Below the pieces are notes generated by a model. It was not told where the DNA came from. It was given only the letters and a program-made list of their open reading frames with translations, and ran no database searches. Shown here one piece after another: positions 29,396-39,723 of a stretch of DNA of 64,000 nucleotides. The stretch spans positions 806,001 to 870,000 of the forward strand of contig CAVRWA010000014.1 in NCBI GenBank assembly GCA_963724805.1. Reading direction: 5' to 3'. The DNA comes from CAVQZA01 sp963724805 (GTDB lineage: Bacteria > Actinomycetota > Thermoleophilia > Gaiellales > Gaiellaceae). Each line of letters starts with the position of its first letter. Position 1 is the stretch's first letter. A program made the translations under genes and the position numbers.

Positions 29396-31201
29396 GTGGC
29401 CAGCAGGTCGCGCACGGAGACGATCCCGTCCGGCAGCTCGGCCGGCAGGGCGAGCACGTAGCTGATCCGCTCGCCGTCTGCAGCCGTGGACTCGAACGGC
29501 AGGTCCTCGAACACCTGCTGGAGCGGCCCGTTCCGGCTTGTCCTTGAGGAGATCGGCTCTGAGTGCGTGGCGCCGAGCTCCGCCTCTCGCTCGGCGAGCC
29601 AGCCGAGAAACGCGTGCTCGATCCGTTTCTGCGCGATGCGGCACGAGAGCACGAAGTCGCGCACCGCGGGGTCTCGCCGCGCTCGTCCACGGCGACGAAG
29701 CCGACGATGCCGTACTGTCCGAAGCGGTCCCGGGCCTCGAGCGCGACCGCCAGGATCCGGCGGTCCCGAGCAGCGCCTCGAACTCCTTGCGGGTGTATGC
29801 CCGCTTCGAGAGGTTGAGCTGGTTCGAGCGCTGGACGAGCCGAGGCAGCGCTCGATCTGATCCGACTCACGCGGCTCGAAGACCTCCAGCTCGAGCCGGC
29901 ACGAGCGCAGGAAGTCCAGGTAGTCCCCGGCGAACGTGTCGACCGCCTGCTCGCGTTCGAGCTGGGTCAGGTACTGGGTGCGACGCTGACTGCTGAACTC
30001 CGTCATCGGCACGTCGAGCTCGGGCAGCGACGGCAGCTGCTCCAGCGAGGTCCCGTCGTACACCCTCACCATCGGCAGCGCCTCGGCCACCTCGGCCTGC
30101 TCGAACGCGGAATCGTCAACGAAGGCAAACGTGTCGAGCCCGATGTTCAGCCTCTCGGCGATCCGGCGCAGGCTGTCGCTCTTGCGACCCCAGCCGATCG
30201 CCGGGTACAGGAAGTACTCGGCGAGGTCGAACCGCTCGACCAGAGCCCACGCCTCGTGACGGTCGTTCTTGCTCACGATGGTCTGCAGGATCCCCGCTCG
30301 TCGAGCTTGCGCACGAGCCTCGCGGCCTCTGGGCGCAGCCGGCAGCCGTCCGGGCCGTCTTCGAGCAGCGTGCCGTCCCAGAGCGTGTTGTCCAGGTCCC
30401 AGGCGAGGCACTTGACGAGATCGGCTGGCGGCGGCCCCCGACAGTCGCGGTGGGTCGCTCCCGGTAGCGGACAAAGTCGAGCCAGGTGAAGACGATGCGT
30501 CGCTCCGCGTCCTCCTCCGGGTAGAGTAGGATCCGCCCGCCCTCGGCGTCGTCAAGTGGGCCGAAGACCTCGGCCGGCAGGACGTGCAGGTTTGGCCCCG
30601 GCTCGATCTCGAGAACCTGGCGGAAGGTGGTCGGCCCATGCGGTGCCCACTCGAGCACGAGCCGGAACGGCTCCTCGTCCGGTGCGTGGCACTCGAGCAC
30701 GAACGCGTTGAAGTTGAGGGCACGCGATCCTGGCGTTCGCAGGAGGAGGCGGTCGCGGAGCACCGCATGAGCCCCGCTCAGCCGGCGCTGCGGACTCACG
30801 CGGGCGAGGGCGCGCGAGACCCCGTCGACGGCTGCGGTGATCCCTCGGTCGGCGCGGGCAAGGCGTCGATGCGCGTCTGGGGTGACGGACGGCCCGCTGA
30901 CCTGCGCCTCGAGCTTCCCCCAGCGGCGGAAGCGAACGTCGGCGCCGACGTCGAGCAGCCCCGAGTAGGCCGGATTCGGGAAGATCCCGTAGACGAAGCG
31001 GGCGCACTTCCGATCGGCGCGGGCGACGTAGAGCGGGCAGACGCCGTAGCAGTCGGGAGGGGCGCACTCGATGCAGTGCTCCTGCCAGTGGAGGAGGAGG
31101 GTGCGCTCGACCGCGGCGCGATCCACCTGCGACGGGACGTGGTTGCGCGGCTCACGCTCAGTCGTCGAGAGCGCCCGGTTTGACCAGTCGAAGCCGTACA
31201 C
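29392..31201 (-). CDS. FkbH-like HAD-IIIC protein with N-terminal Cys-rich domain, frameshifted
   Basis: The middle part has the HAD nucleophile motif KCLAWDLDNTLWDGTLLEDG and QTIVSKNDRHEAWALVERFD, with SLRRIAERLNIGLDTFAFVDDSAFE later, typical of FkbH/HAD-IIIC proteins. A C-terminal GNAT-like region (VALEARDRFGQYGIVGFVAV) follows, as in that family. The N-terminal 200 residues are different: HCIECAPPDCYGVCPLYVAR with further Cys at DRKCARF suggests a metal site. Slips lie near 30440, 30300, 29850, 29790 and 29670. GTG 31201 is preferred because TACAGT lies 8 nt upstream. Role likely in making an acyl or glyceryl decoration, by family analogy. Confidence 0.7.
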
Positions 31202-31209
31202 GGTCACGC

Positions 31210-31215
31210 ACTGTA
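31210..31215 (-). promoter_or_regulatory. -10 box TACAGT for the FkbH-like gene
   Basis: TACAGT ends 8 nt before GTG 31201. A second GTG at 31207 would be only 2 nt away, so 31201 fits better. Confidence 0.45.
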
Positions 31216-31292
31216 GACGCGTGAGCGCCGCACTCGACTCTGGAACGTGCATCCCGGAACAGCCGCGGCGACCGTGCATGCGGCCACGGCGT

Positions 31293-31298
31293 TACTGT
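31293..31298 (+). promoter_or_regulatory. -10 box TACTGT for the membrane protein gene
   Basis: TACTGT ends 7 nt before GTG 31306. It diverges from the FkbH promoter about 80 bp away. Confidence 0.45.
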
Positions 31299-31305
31299 TG
31301 ATCGT

Positions 31306-32935
31306 GTGCGGGCCATGGTTTCGCGCCGGGAACGCGTCGGCTCTTCCGCCCCTCCGATTGTCCGGTGGCGGTGGCCGGTGCTCGCCGCAAGTTCGCTGGC
31401 GCTCGCCTACGCGCTGGTGGTGCCGCAGCTCAATTCGGCGGGCGGCTTGCCCTGGAACCAGGGCTCGATCTATGCGCTCGTTCGCGCGTTGGCTGCCGGC
31501 ACGCCGGTTGTCGACCGATACGGATGGCAGACGGGGGATCTCTCGTATTACCGCGGGCACTACTTCTCGGTGCGCGCTCCGGGCTCTGCGTTCGTCGCGC
31601 TTCCGGCCTACGCGGTCTTCCGGGCCGTCGGCGTTTCGAACCAGGGAGCAAGCGACGTCGGCACCACTCATCGCGAGGAAGGTGCGCTCGGCATGATGTG
31701 GGCCTCGGGCTCATCGCCGCTTCGCTGCCCGCAGTGTTGCTCGTGCTGCTCGTGGCGCGCGTCGTCGAGCGGTTCGAGCCGGGTTTTGGCCCGGTGACGG
31801 GAATCACCGTCGGCCTGGCGACGCTCGTGCTCCCGTTCTCGACGATGCTCTTCGTTCACGTCTTGTCCGCCTGCTCGGATTTGCGGCCTTCGCCTTGCTG
31901 CTGAGGAGCGTGGCGGCCGAGAGAGCTCTCGCGCTTGTCGGCGCAGCGGGTCTGCTGGCCGGCCTGGCGGTTACCACGGAATATCCGGTCGTGATCGTGT
32001 CTGTCGTGCTCGGGCTCTACGCAGTGTCGCGGACGCATCACGCGCGACGAGCGGCTGTTTATGTCTGCAGTGTCGCTGTGGGACTCGTGCCGCTGCTCTT
32101 GTACAACCGCTGGGCCTTTGGGTCGGCTCTGCACCTGTCGTACGCGGATGCGATCGCTGTGGCGGGGAAGAGCGGGCACGACGTTCTCGGGCTCAACGGC
32201 GCAGGGTTCTTCGGCGTCGGGCGCCCGCACCCACGGGTTGCCCTCGAGCTCCTGTTTTCCAACCGTGGATTGCTTGTCCTGAGTCCTGTCCTCACTCTCG
32301 CCGGCGTGGGCACCGTGCTCCTCTATCGACGCGGTTGGCGGGCAGAGGCGCTGACGATCGGTGTGATCGCGCTGGCATTCCTGGCGTACGACTCCGGGTA
32401 CGTCAACCCGTTCGGAGGCGACGTGCCCGGTCCCCGATTCCTCATCCCCGCGATCCCGTTCCTCGGTGTTGCTCTCGCGCCTTGCTACCGCAGGCTGCCG
32501 GGCCCGACGCTCGCTCTCGCGGTGGCTTCGGGTGTCTTGATGGTGGCCGCGACAGGCGCGCAACCACTCCTCCCGAGCGACGACACTGGGCTCTGGTGGC
32601 GGCGTCTCAGGTCCGGAGATCTCTCGCACACGGTGCTCACCTGGCTCGGGTCCGGTCACGGCTGGGCCTCGCTCTCGCCCTTTCTCCTTGCCGTCGTCGT
32701 GGCGGCCGCGCTTGCCGCGTGGAGCACGACCTGGCCGTCGTTCGGCGTCGGCGACATCGGGTATGGGCTGGCGGCGCTCGCGTGCTGGCTGTGCCTGGCC
32801 GCCGTCGCCCCGATCGCGGTCGTGCCGGGGCATCCCGTGGCGCTCGGCAGCGTGCCGCTCTTGCTAGTCGCTGCGGGCATTGCGGCGGCTGCAGTGGTCT
32901 CGGTTGCCCTGGTTTCGAACGGGTCGCGCGCCTAG
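31306..32935 (+). CDS. Polytopic membrane protein, probable GT-C-type glycosyltransferase
   Basis: About 540 residues with ten or more hydrophobic helices. The first extracellular loop after TM1 (LPWNQGSIYALVRALAAG, then YYRGHYFSVRAPGSAFVALP) looks like the acidic-loop region of GT-C/PMT-like enzymes, and PFGGDVPGPRFLIPAIPFLG late in the protein is a familiar block of such proteins. Slips lie near 31660-31700 and 31865; after 31880 the frame is clean. GT-C enzymes use polyprenyl-phosphate sugars, which the DPM1-like enzyme at 24825 could supply. Specific activity is unproven. Confidence 0.6.
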
Positions 32936-32979
32936 CACTGAAACGTCGAGCTGTTGGGAGGAGGAGGACGGCGCACGGT

Positions 32980-34878
32980 CTAGACGCGCGTCGGCAGGAA
33001 CAGCCTGACGGGTCTCTCGCCCACGCCGGCCGAAGCGTCACCCCTGCGACACGGAGGGTGCCCGGGACCAGCAGGCCGCTACCGCCGAGCGGCTCGACGA
33101 CGACGACGGCGCACGGCGACCAGTCTCGCGGCGGGGGGTAGGTCGAGGTTTCATTGTGGACCTCGATGTCCTCGACCGGACCCGGCGCTCGCCGGAGCTC
33201 CGAAGCAGGGGCCAGAGCGGATACTCGAACGTCGTCGTGTCGGTATAGAGGCCGACATCCCCGCAGTCACGGTCTGCGATGCTTCGCGAAGCCCGTAGGA
33301 ACGGGCGCTAGAACGGGCGCGTTCGCGAAGTACTGAGCGGTGCGAGAGATCGTGAAGACGCTGTGAGGCCCGTGACCGAACTCGGCTGCCCGAGCAGCAG
33401 CCAAGGAGTCAAGGCGACAAGCAGTAGCATTCCGATGCCGAGCGCACCGCGTCGAGCGCCATAGCGCGGACGACGAGCCCGCGAACGGCGCCGCGGGCAG
33501 AAGAGCGGTGTCTGCAGCCGACTGTTCCACGGCTCCCAGCGGAGAACAGGCAGAAGAGGAGCGCGCCGACCGGCCCGCCCGCAGGTACGGGAGAACCGCC
33601 CCGCCGAACCGCGCCGGCGGACCAGAAGAAGATCGCCGACGCGAGCAGCACCAGGTGAAGGGCAGCGTGTTCGGTACCTTGTCCTCGAACATCTGTTGGG
33701 ACCGGCTCGGCAGGCCGAAGGTCTGCCCCTCCCACGTCGTCGCAGGGAAGTTTTCGGAGATTCCGAGAACCGAGTGGACGTCGTGACGGCCTGCGCCACG
33801 GCGCGAACGGCGGCGTCCCGGGGCGGACCAGCTGGAGCGCCGCGTTGCGGACCATGTTCGAAGCGAGCGCCCGCGGCCGGTATAGGCTGTTCGTCGATTT
33901 GACATTGCCCTGCGAGGTTTGCTCGGAGCTCGGGCCCAGTGGCGAGCCGAACGTCGCAAAGTTGCGGACGTAGAGGCCCGCGTTCAGCACGAGACGCAGG
34001 CGCCGCCACCGCCAGACGGCCCGCGCCGCCCCTGGCAGCGATCAGCGACACGAACCAGAGAAGAACGGAAGTGCGAACAGGTACGCGGTGGGGCTGGTGA
34101 GGAGCGCGAGCCCGCCGAAAGCCCGACGAGCAAGGCGACGAGGAGGCGCGGATCGGCCCGGAAGACCAAGACGAAGGCGGCGAGCAGACGAGCCAGAGCG
34201 GCGACGACGTCGTTCTTCGTCCCCGAGGACTGCAGGATCGCCATCGGCAAGCGTGACGAACACGAGCGCCGAGGACTTCGCCAGTGCGGTTGCCGCCGAG
34301 GAGCGAAGCGAGGAGACCCCGAGCGGTTGCCACGAAGGCGGCCCACTGCACGAGGGGGGCGAGCCGGTCGCCGCCGAGCGAGGAACAGGTGGAGGACCAG
34401 GTACTCGGCACCGGGTGGCGCCTGGATCTGGTGCTGAACGTGCGTCGGAAGGGCGAGGCCCGGTTCTGGAGCCAGTGCATCACCCGCGGCAGGTGGTAGC
34501 TCATCGCGTCCGACGTGTTGGGTGGGGCGGCGAGCGCCGTGATCCCAAGAGGACGAGGACAAGCCGACGCGAGCACGATTGCGAGTTGAGCGTCGAGGTC
34601 CGGTAGGCGGATGCGCAGAGCCGGGCGAGATCGACGGCGTCTCAGGTTCAGGCCGACGAGGGTCGCCGCGACCGCGCCCCAGAGAACGCCTACGGGTACC
34701 GCGGACAGCCAGTGGAGAAGACGGAGCCCCTGCGTCGCGAGCCAGGGCGGTGGCAGAGAGGACGGCGGCAACGAGCACGAGAGCCGCCAGCGCCCCCGGC
34801 AGATCTCCCAATCGAGAATGCGCCTCCAAGCGGCCAGCTCTGCGACGGAGAACGAGAAAGGGTCGCAGCGGATCTCAT
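32980..34878 (-). CDS. GT39/ArnT-like polytopic glycosyltransferase, heavily frameshifted
   Basis: Reconstructed by joining frames. PVGVLWGAVAATLVGLNLRR is a helix; PPNTSDAMSYHLPRVMHWLQ and THVQHQIQAPPGAEYLVLHL form the conserved first loop of GT39-type enzymes with its Asp. More helices follow to GIGMLLLVALTPWLLL. The C-terminal soluble domain includes GDVGLYTDTTTFEYPLWPLL and VEDIEVHNETSTYPPPRDW and ends RLFLPTRV at a TAG (32980), so the stretch 32980-33300 is coding, not intergenic. At least eight indels. ATG 34878 overlaps the upstream stop (ATGA). Confidence 0.65.
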
Positions 34879-35998
34879 CTCGCCCGCGCGCCGACGGCGT
34901 CGTCCATCGCGCGTCCGGGACCAGCCTCGCCGGGATCGAACGGAGGACGGCGAGGAGCGCGGCGCCGGCAAGCCCGAACAGGACGAGCGAGGCCGGCCAG
35001 ATCTGGTCGAAGTAGCTTCCCAGACGGAACGGATACACGAGAGCGTTGGCCGCGAGCGCACAGCCGAGCGCGACAGCCACCAGCACTCCCGCAAGTCGGC
35101 TGCGGAGCACGAGTGCTCCGGCGAAACAGATCGCCGCCAGGATCAGCACGACGAACTGCGCGCTGAAGATCTTGTTCGTGAGCAGGAACGCGGCCGGGAT
35201 CAGCGCGGCCGCAGCGAGGACCTCGCGCAGGTCGAGTTGGCGCGATGCCCAAAGCGAAACGGCGATGACGATTCGGACCTGCACGCCGACGGCGAAGGTT
35301 TCCGCCCAGCGTGACGCCTTCGGCCGTCAGTAGGCAATCGGTCGATCTCGTAGACCGCAGCGTGACGCATTGCCCAGCTGACTCGCCGTGATCTCTCGGC
35401 CTGCCTGATCGCAATATCGAGCTCAGCTCCCTCAACGGGTCGAGGACGAAAGCGGAGATTGAGTAGCGCGAAACGCCGATAGCCGGGCTATGACCGAGAG
35501 AGGCTCGACGCTCCCACGGCGGAAGAGAGGCACGATGGGATGAGTCCAGGGAAAGGAATCGGTTTCCGAGCGGTGCCGAGAACAAGTGCAGGCGCGCTGG
35601 GGCCGCCCCGCCCGATAGCCAGGAACGAGCCGAAGACGACGGCGGCCGGACGCCGCGTTGAATCGGAAGAAGACGAATACAGCGCGGCGGGGGCGATGCC
35701 AACGACTGCAGCCAGCCAGGCCGCAAGTGGCAGGGGAAGGCGAGCGATCGCCACCACGCAGAGCAACGGGCAAAGACCCATCAGGACGGCGTTCGGGACG
35801 ACGGGCGAGCCGCGACCGACGGCCGTTTCGACCGCGAAGAGTACGACGGCGCCGGGGCGTACTCCATGTCGCGCGTACCGTGAGAAGACCGCGATCTCTC
35901 GGCCGATCGACGTGATGTGGATCGTGGTCGCGGATCGCGCCGACGCTGAGATCGATAGCGAGCGCGGCGGCCTGGAAGATCCCCACGATCGTGATCAC
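34875..35998 (-). CDS. DUF2029/GT87-like membrane protein, start unresolved, frameshifted
   Basis: The C-terminal half is clear: LIPAAFLLTNKIFSAQFVVL is the hallmark NK-x-FS-x-Q segment of DUF2029/GT87 mannosyltransferase-like proteins, followed by helices and PFRLGSYFDQIWPASLVLFG, ending DDAVGARAR at TGA 34875. Upstream, MGLCPLLCVVAIARLPLPLA and a GTG at 35998 opening VITIVGIFQAAALAIDLS are likely N-terminal helices. The stretch 35100-35500 does not resolve into one frame. It is one of three adjacent GT-C-like genes on this strand. Confidence 0.5.
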
Positions 35999-36134
35999 AC
36001 GCCGAAGCGAAGCTTCGTACCGCTCAACAGGCGATCGGATTCCGCAGTCTCGATCGCTGGGCCACGAGCAGGCGTCGGTCGACGACGATCGGAGACCTGC
36101 CGAGTCGAGACCGAGCAGCGGCGACCGACGACGA

Positions 36135-37385
36135 TCACCTCCGATCGTTTGGGCCTCGGTAGGGGCGGCTGAGGCAAGGAGATAACGCTGGAGGACTCCG
36201 CATCGTCGCGCGCTCCGGGGAGGTCCACGAGCGGCCTCGCTCAGGTCGTCGGTCGACGCCGCCGTCGACCGGCGCGGGAACGGTTGCGATCAGACCGGCG
36301 ACCAGGCCGGCGAGGAGCACGGTCTGCGCGACCTCGCCTCCGCGGAGCACGGACGGGCCGATCAGCCAGACGGTCGTCAACAGTGCCGCGAGCGACACCC
36401 ACGCGACGGGCTCCGCGCGCCGCGCCCAGCGCAGGAGCTGGGGAATCGTCAGCAGCAGGAACACCAGCCTGTAGTCGAAGCTGTGGAAGAGGCAGAACGT
36501 GCCGACGTACACCCCCGCCCCGGCCCAATAGGCGTCGAGGTCGCGGAGGCCGCGCGCAGTCGAGGGCCGGGAGTCGGGCGACGGTCGGAGCCTCGTTCCC
36601 GCGAGGAGGGCCACGGCCAACGCAAGAGCGATGAGAGCGACGTCGACGGCGCGAGCGCCGGCGCCGACCCGGCCCGCGAGCCACCGTCCGGAGATGTCGA
36701 TCCCGTACGAGTAGGCGTTCGCCTGCGGCACGACCTTGCCGATGGTGCGAATGTCGCCGAGGGTGGCGAGCGCGTACGCTGCGAAGACCGCGACGACCGT
36801 CCCCAAGATGAAGACGCGCCGTCGCTGGCGCGCCAGCAGCCCGAGCGAGAAGATCGGGAAGAGCTTGAGGACGGCCGCGAACAGGACGAGCGCGCCCGCG
36901 AGGATCGGGCCGAACCTCTCCCTGCGGGCGACGACGACGGCCAGCGCCACCATCGCGAACAGGAGCAGGTCGACGTTGCCGCGCTCGATTCCGAGCATCA
37001 TTGCAGGCGAGCACAACGCTGCGGCGTAGAGCGCGGCCCCTCCGACTCCGCCCTTCGGATCGAACACGCCGATCGCCGCGATCAGGAAGATCGCCGCATT
37101 GAGGAGGCCGAGCGGGACCGTGCTTCCCGGGCCGAGTCCCAGGAAGGAGAGCTTCATCCAGATTCGGGGATAGTTCGCGGGCCGCTTCAGCGGATCACAG
37201 GGATTCAACGGCAGCACGTCGATTCCGCGCCGCGTGCACACCCAGCCCGTTGTGACCGAGCGCATGTCCAGGAAGCTCGGCGACAGATCGGGGACGCCCA
37301 GCCGGTCCCAGCTCCGGTGGCCTCCCAGGCCGAAGAGGAGCCCGAAGTACGCGCATACGATCACGACGACGACGATCCTGCCCAC
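36135..37385 (-). CDS. DUF2029/GT87-family membrane glycosyltransferase-like protein
   Basis: An almost clean 416-residue polytopic protein. Helices run from IVVVVIVCAYFGLLFGLGG onward. The family block GIERGNVDLLLFAMVALAVV and AAVLKLFPIFSLGLLARQRR is clear, and HSFDYRLVFLLLTIPQLL matches the late DYR-x-LF motif. The extracellular loop after TM1 holds DMRSVTTGWVCTRRGID. These enzymes are known for polyprenyl-phosphomannose-dependent transfer in actinobacteria. The last 35 residues look out of frame. GTG 37385 follows a -10 box by 6 nt. Confidence 0.75.
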   Translation of the reverse strand: MGRIVVVVIVCAYFGLLFGLGGHRSWDRLGVPDLSPSFLDMRSVTTGWVCTRRGIDVLPLNPCDPLKRPANYPRIWMKLSFLGLGPGSTVPLGLLNAAIFLIAAIGVFDPKGGVGGAALYAAALCSPAMMLGIERGNVDLLLFAMVALAVVVARRERFGPILAGALVLFAAVLKLFPIFSLGLLARQRRRVFILGTVVAVFAAYALATLGDIRTIGKVVPQANAYSYGIDISGRWLAGRVGAGARAVDVALIALALAVALLAGTRLRPSPDSRPSTARGLRDLDAYWAGAGVYVGTFCLFHSFDYRLVFLLLTIPQLLRWARRAEPVAWVSLAALLTTVWLIGPSVLRGGEVAQTVLLAGLVAGLIATVPAPVDGGVDRRPERGRSWTSPERATMRSPPALSPCLSRPYRGPNDRR

Positions 37386-37391
37386 CGCAGG

Positions 37392-37397
37392 ATCCTA
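37392..37397 (-). promoter_or_regulatory. -10 box TAGGAT for the DUF2029 gene
   Basis: TAGGAT ends 6 nt before GTG 37385. Probably drives the run of membrane enzymes down to 32980. Confidence 0.5.
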
Positions 37398-37445
37398 GGC
37401 CGGGAGCGGTCGAGGATCGACACGTCCCATCGAGCCCCGCGAGTG

Positions 37446-38182
37446 TCACGTGTTGTGCACGTTTGCCTCTTGAAAGCGATAAAGCGCTTGGTAGCGATGA
37501 TGGATCTTCGTGACGTGAGGCAGGCCGTGCAGGTATCGATCGATCAGCATCCCCTTTCCGGGCATCACACCTTCGGTTGCATGAACTTCTCGGCCGGCGC
37601 GCGCATCCCTTTTGTGCAGTGTGCCGGGGTCGCAGGTGTGTCGTCGACGAGCAGGAGTGAGCCTGGTCGCAGCGCCGGTTTGATCGCGAAGAACTCCTGA
37701 TCCGTGTAGGGCGGCTGGATACGGGTTAGAGGGCGTCCAAGTCGAAGCTGTCCAGATAGACGAAATCGACTCGGCAGTTGGGCTGATTGTGCCTCCACCC
37801 ACCGGCGCAGGAATCGCACGCTATCGCCGCAGGTCAGCATGGTGTGCTGGAGACGGAGCGTCGCAGAGTCGATGAGCGGCTTCATTCGGATATCGACACT
37901 CCAAAACTCACCACCGAATGCATCGACATAGTCAGAGAAGAGTAGGGTCGAGTTCGTTCCCCAGGCAGACATGCCCGTTTCGATTATCCGGCTCGGCTTC
38001 TCTTCGAGCAGTGATAAAGCCTTCACGCATGGACTCACGATTGATGTGGTCGAGGCTGCTTCGACATCGAAAATGTTGATCGACGATGTCGTCCGTAGTG
38101 ACGGCCACCCGTACGCTGTGATCGCGTGACCCGCGGGCTCGTATGGGAACTCCGAGTCTGTCGAGAACGCTGAATAGGGCAT
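37446..38182 (-). CDS. Methyltransferase-like Rossmann protein, frameshifted
   Basis: Resembles class I methyltransferases found in glycan loci. PSRIIETGMSAWGTNSTLLF sits where the SAM loop is expected, FGGEFWSVDIRMKPLIDSAT carries the acidic end of strand 2, and MLTCGDSVRFLRRWVE follows. After slips near 37770 and 37690 come FAIKPALRPGSLLLVDDTPA and the ending IDRYLHGLPHVTKIHHRYQ. ATG 38182 opens MPYSAFSTDSEFPYEP; the true start may lie further upstream. Base composition is clearly less GC-rich than at 17-25 kb. Confidence 0.5.
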
Positions 38183-38295
38183 CTGGGAGTCGCCAAGGCT
38201 GCGACGAGCCGATTCTCTCGTTACGTATCGACGTTGCGGGAAGCGAGTCTCCTGGGAGTCCAAGTTGTCATGACGAAGTCGAGCGACGAATTGAG

Positions 38296-39518
38296 CTAGG
38301 GCGTGACCCGGTTGATCCAGTCCAGCTGATCCCAGATCGCGGCGATCCGCGTAAGCGCTCGGGCTTCTCCCACGCCATCTGCGCGCTGATCGCAAGGTGA
38401 TCGTCCGTTGCGAGAAGGTGATCGAGATGAGACCACGACTCGAACTGACGGATCCGAGGCATCCACTCGAGCGTCGTAGAAGTCGGCGCGGTCGAGATAC
38501 CAGTCAACGACCTGCTCGTCGCTGACATCGTTCAGATCCAGCGCGCCGCGGCGATGCCGGGTGGCGGCGGCCGTCCTGTCACTTGGGAGAAGGAGAGTGA
38601 CTCGAGCACATCGTTTGGGTAGGCAGCCGCGAGCTGCTTGAGAAAGGACGCTGCTCCGGGATATAGATCGGAGCGCAGGCAGAATAGTGCTCGAAGAGCG
38701 ACATGATGCTCACGTTGCAGGGAATGAACACGATCGCGCGGTGGTCGTAGAGCTGCGACCAGTGAAACGCTGCCCGAGAGCAGAGCGGAGCGGAATGCTC
38801 TCCTGCCGGAGCGCATCGCAGACAATCGTGGCAAGGGACTCGGTGCGGGCGCACACGACCGCGGCGGGTTTGCGACCGCTGTAGGACGGCGCGACATACG
38901 AACAAGCGCTTGGAATGTAGACGGCTCGTAGGCCGGTGTAGTTCTCGACGTAATCGGCGTCGGCTCGATTGTTCGCCGCCAAAGCCAGCCAGCCTTCGTC
39001 GATGCCCTGGGCGAGACGCTGAGTCGAGCCACGCCCAGCGCTCGCGCATCGTGGGTGAACGGCCACTCGTAGCGGGTAGCAGCAGATCGCGAGCGTTGGT
39101 GCCGCCGAGACCACGATAGAGAAGAGAGAAGCAGGGCGTATGGGTGGCAACGAAGCCGCGAAACGATGCGGAGGTAGGAGCCGTAAGTACGCTGGAAGCG
39201 GCTCGACCATGACGCGGGCTGAACTCAAGCCACGTCCGCTCGTTGACGACTGCCACGGGCTCGCGCTCGCGACCGAAGACCCAGGTGTGACCCGGACACG
39301 TTCCAGTCGGTGAGGGACAAGCCTCGGCTCTCGAGCGCGACCTGGACGTCGGCGACGACCGCGACGTGGAGATCGAGATCGAAGACGTCCGCGCGCGCTT
39401 GCGGAGCCGTACCGGCCGCAGAGTGGCTGACAAGCGTGGAGACCTCGATCGGACCTGAGTCGACGACATATCTTGGCCGCGCACCGGTAGGCGATCGATG
39501 CGCGACTGCCGTGCTCAA
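38296..39518 (-). CDS. Putative GT-like glycan enzyme of uncertain family, heavily frameshifted
   Basis: Assembled from short pieces in order: DVFDLDLHVAVVADVQVALE, GLSLTDWNVSGHTWVFG, PVAVVNERTWLEF, FVATHTPCFSLLYRG, ALAANNRADADYVENYTGL, AVYIPSACSYVAPSYSGR, HRAIVFIPCNVSIMSLFEHY, and ARALTRIAAIWDQLDWINRV before TAG 38296. The order and style resemble a GT-B-like family whose members begin with an LHVAVIAD strand and carry NNRADADY. I recognise the pattern but cannot name the family with certainty. Slips occur about every 100 bp. The start may be TTG 39518. Confidence 0.4.
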
Positions 39519-39710
39519 GGCAGCGACGTACCGAGAACCGGGATCATCAGCGTGGTCGGACGTCGCTGCGTGAAGCCCTCGATCGCGAGGCGCATCGCTC
39601 GGAGCATGCAGACGGTGCCCACGGCAACGTGCCTGCCGTCGCGGGTGCGCCGCGGCGAATCAGCGGTTCCTCGGATGAAAACCAGGCGCGGTCCGTGCGA
39701 TCGTGAGGCG

Positions 39711-39718
39711 AAAGGAGG
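39711..39718 (+). promoter_or_regulatory. Strong Shine-Dalgarno AAAGGAGG
   Basis: AAAGGAGG ends 5 nt before the ATG at 39724, a textbook ribosome-binding site. It contrasts with the many leaderless starts in the window and fixes the start of the small secreted protein. Confidence 0.7.
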
Positions 39719-39723
39719 ACGTC

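Noticed and set aside
32926..32991. Imperfect inverted repeat (10 of 11) around two convergent stops, considered as terminator
   Set aside because: The arms are about 45 bp apart, too far for a normal terminator stem, and there is no T-run.
37446..39518. Possibility that this is a toxin or phage region because of odd composition
   Set aside because: Fragments resolve into methyltransferase- and GT-like proteins; no phage or toxin motif seen.
39530..39680. Short minus-strand protein-like fragment (VGTVCMLRAMRLAIEG, PVLGTSLP)
   Set aside because: Reads plausibly but is under 60 codons, without start signal or recognised family; may be a remnant, too weak to list.
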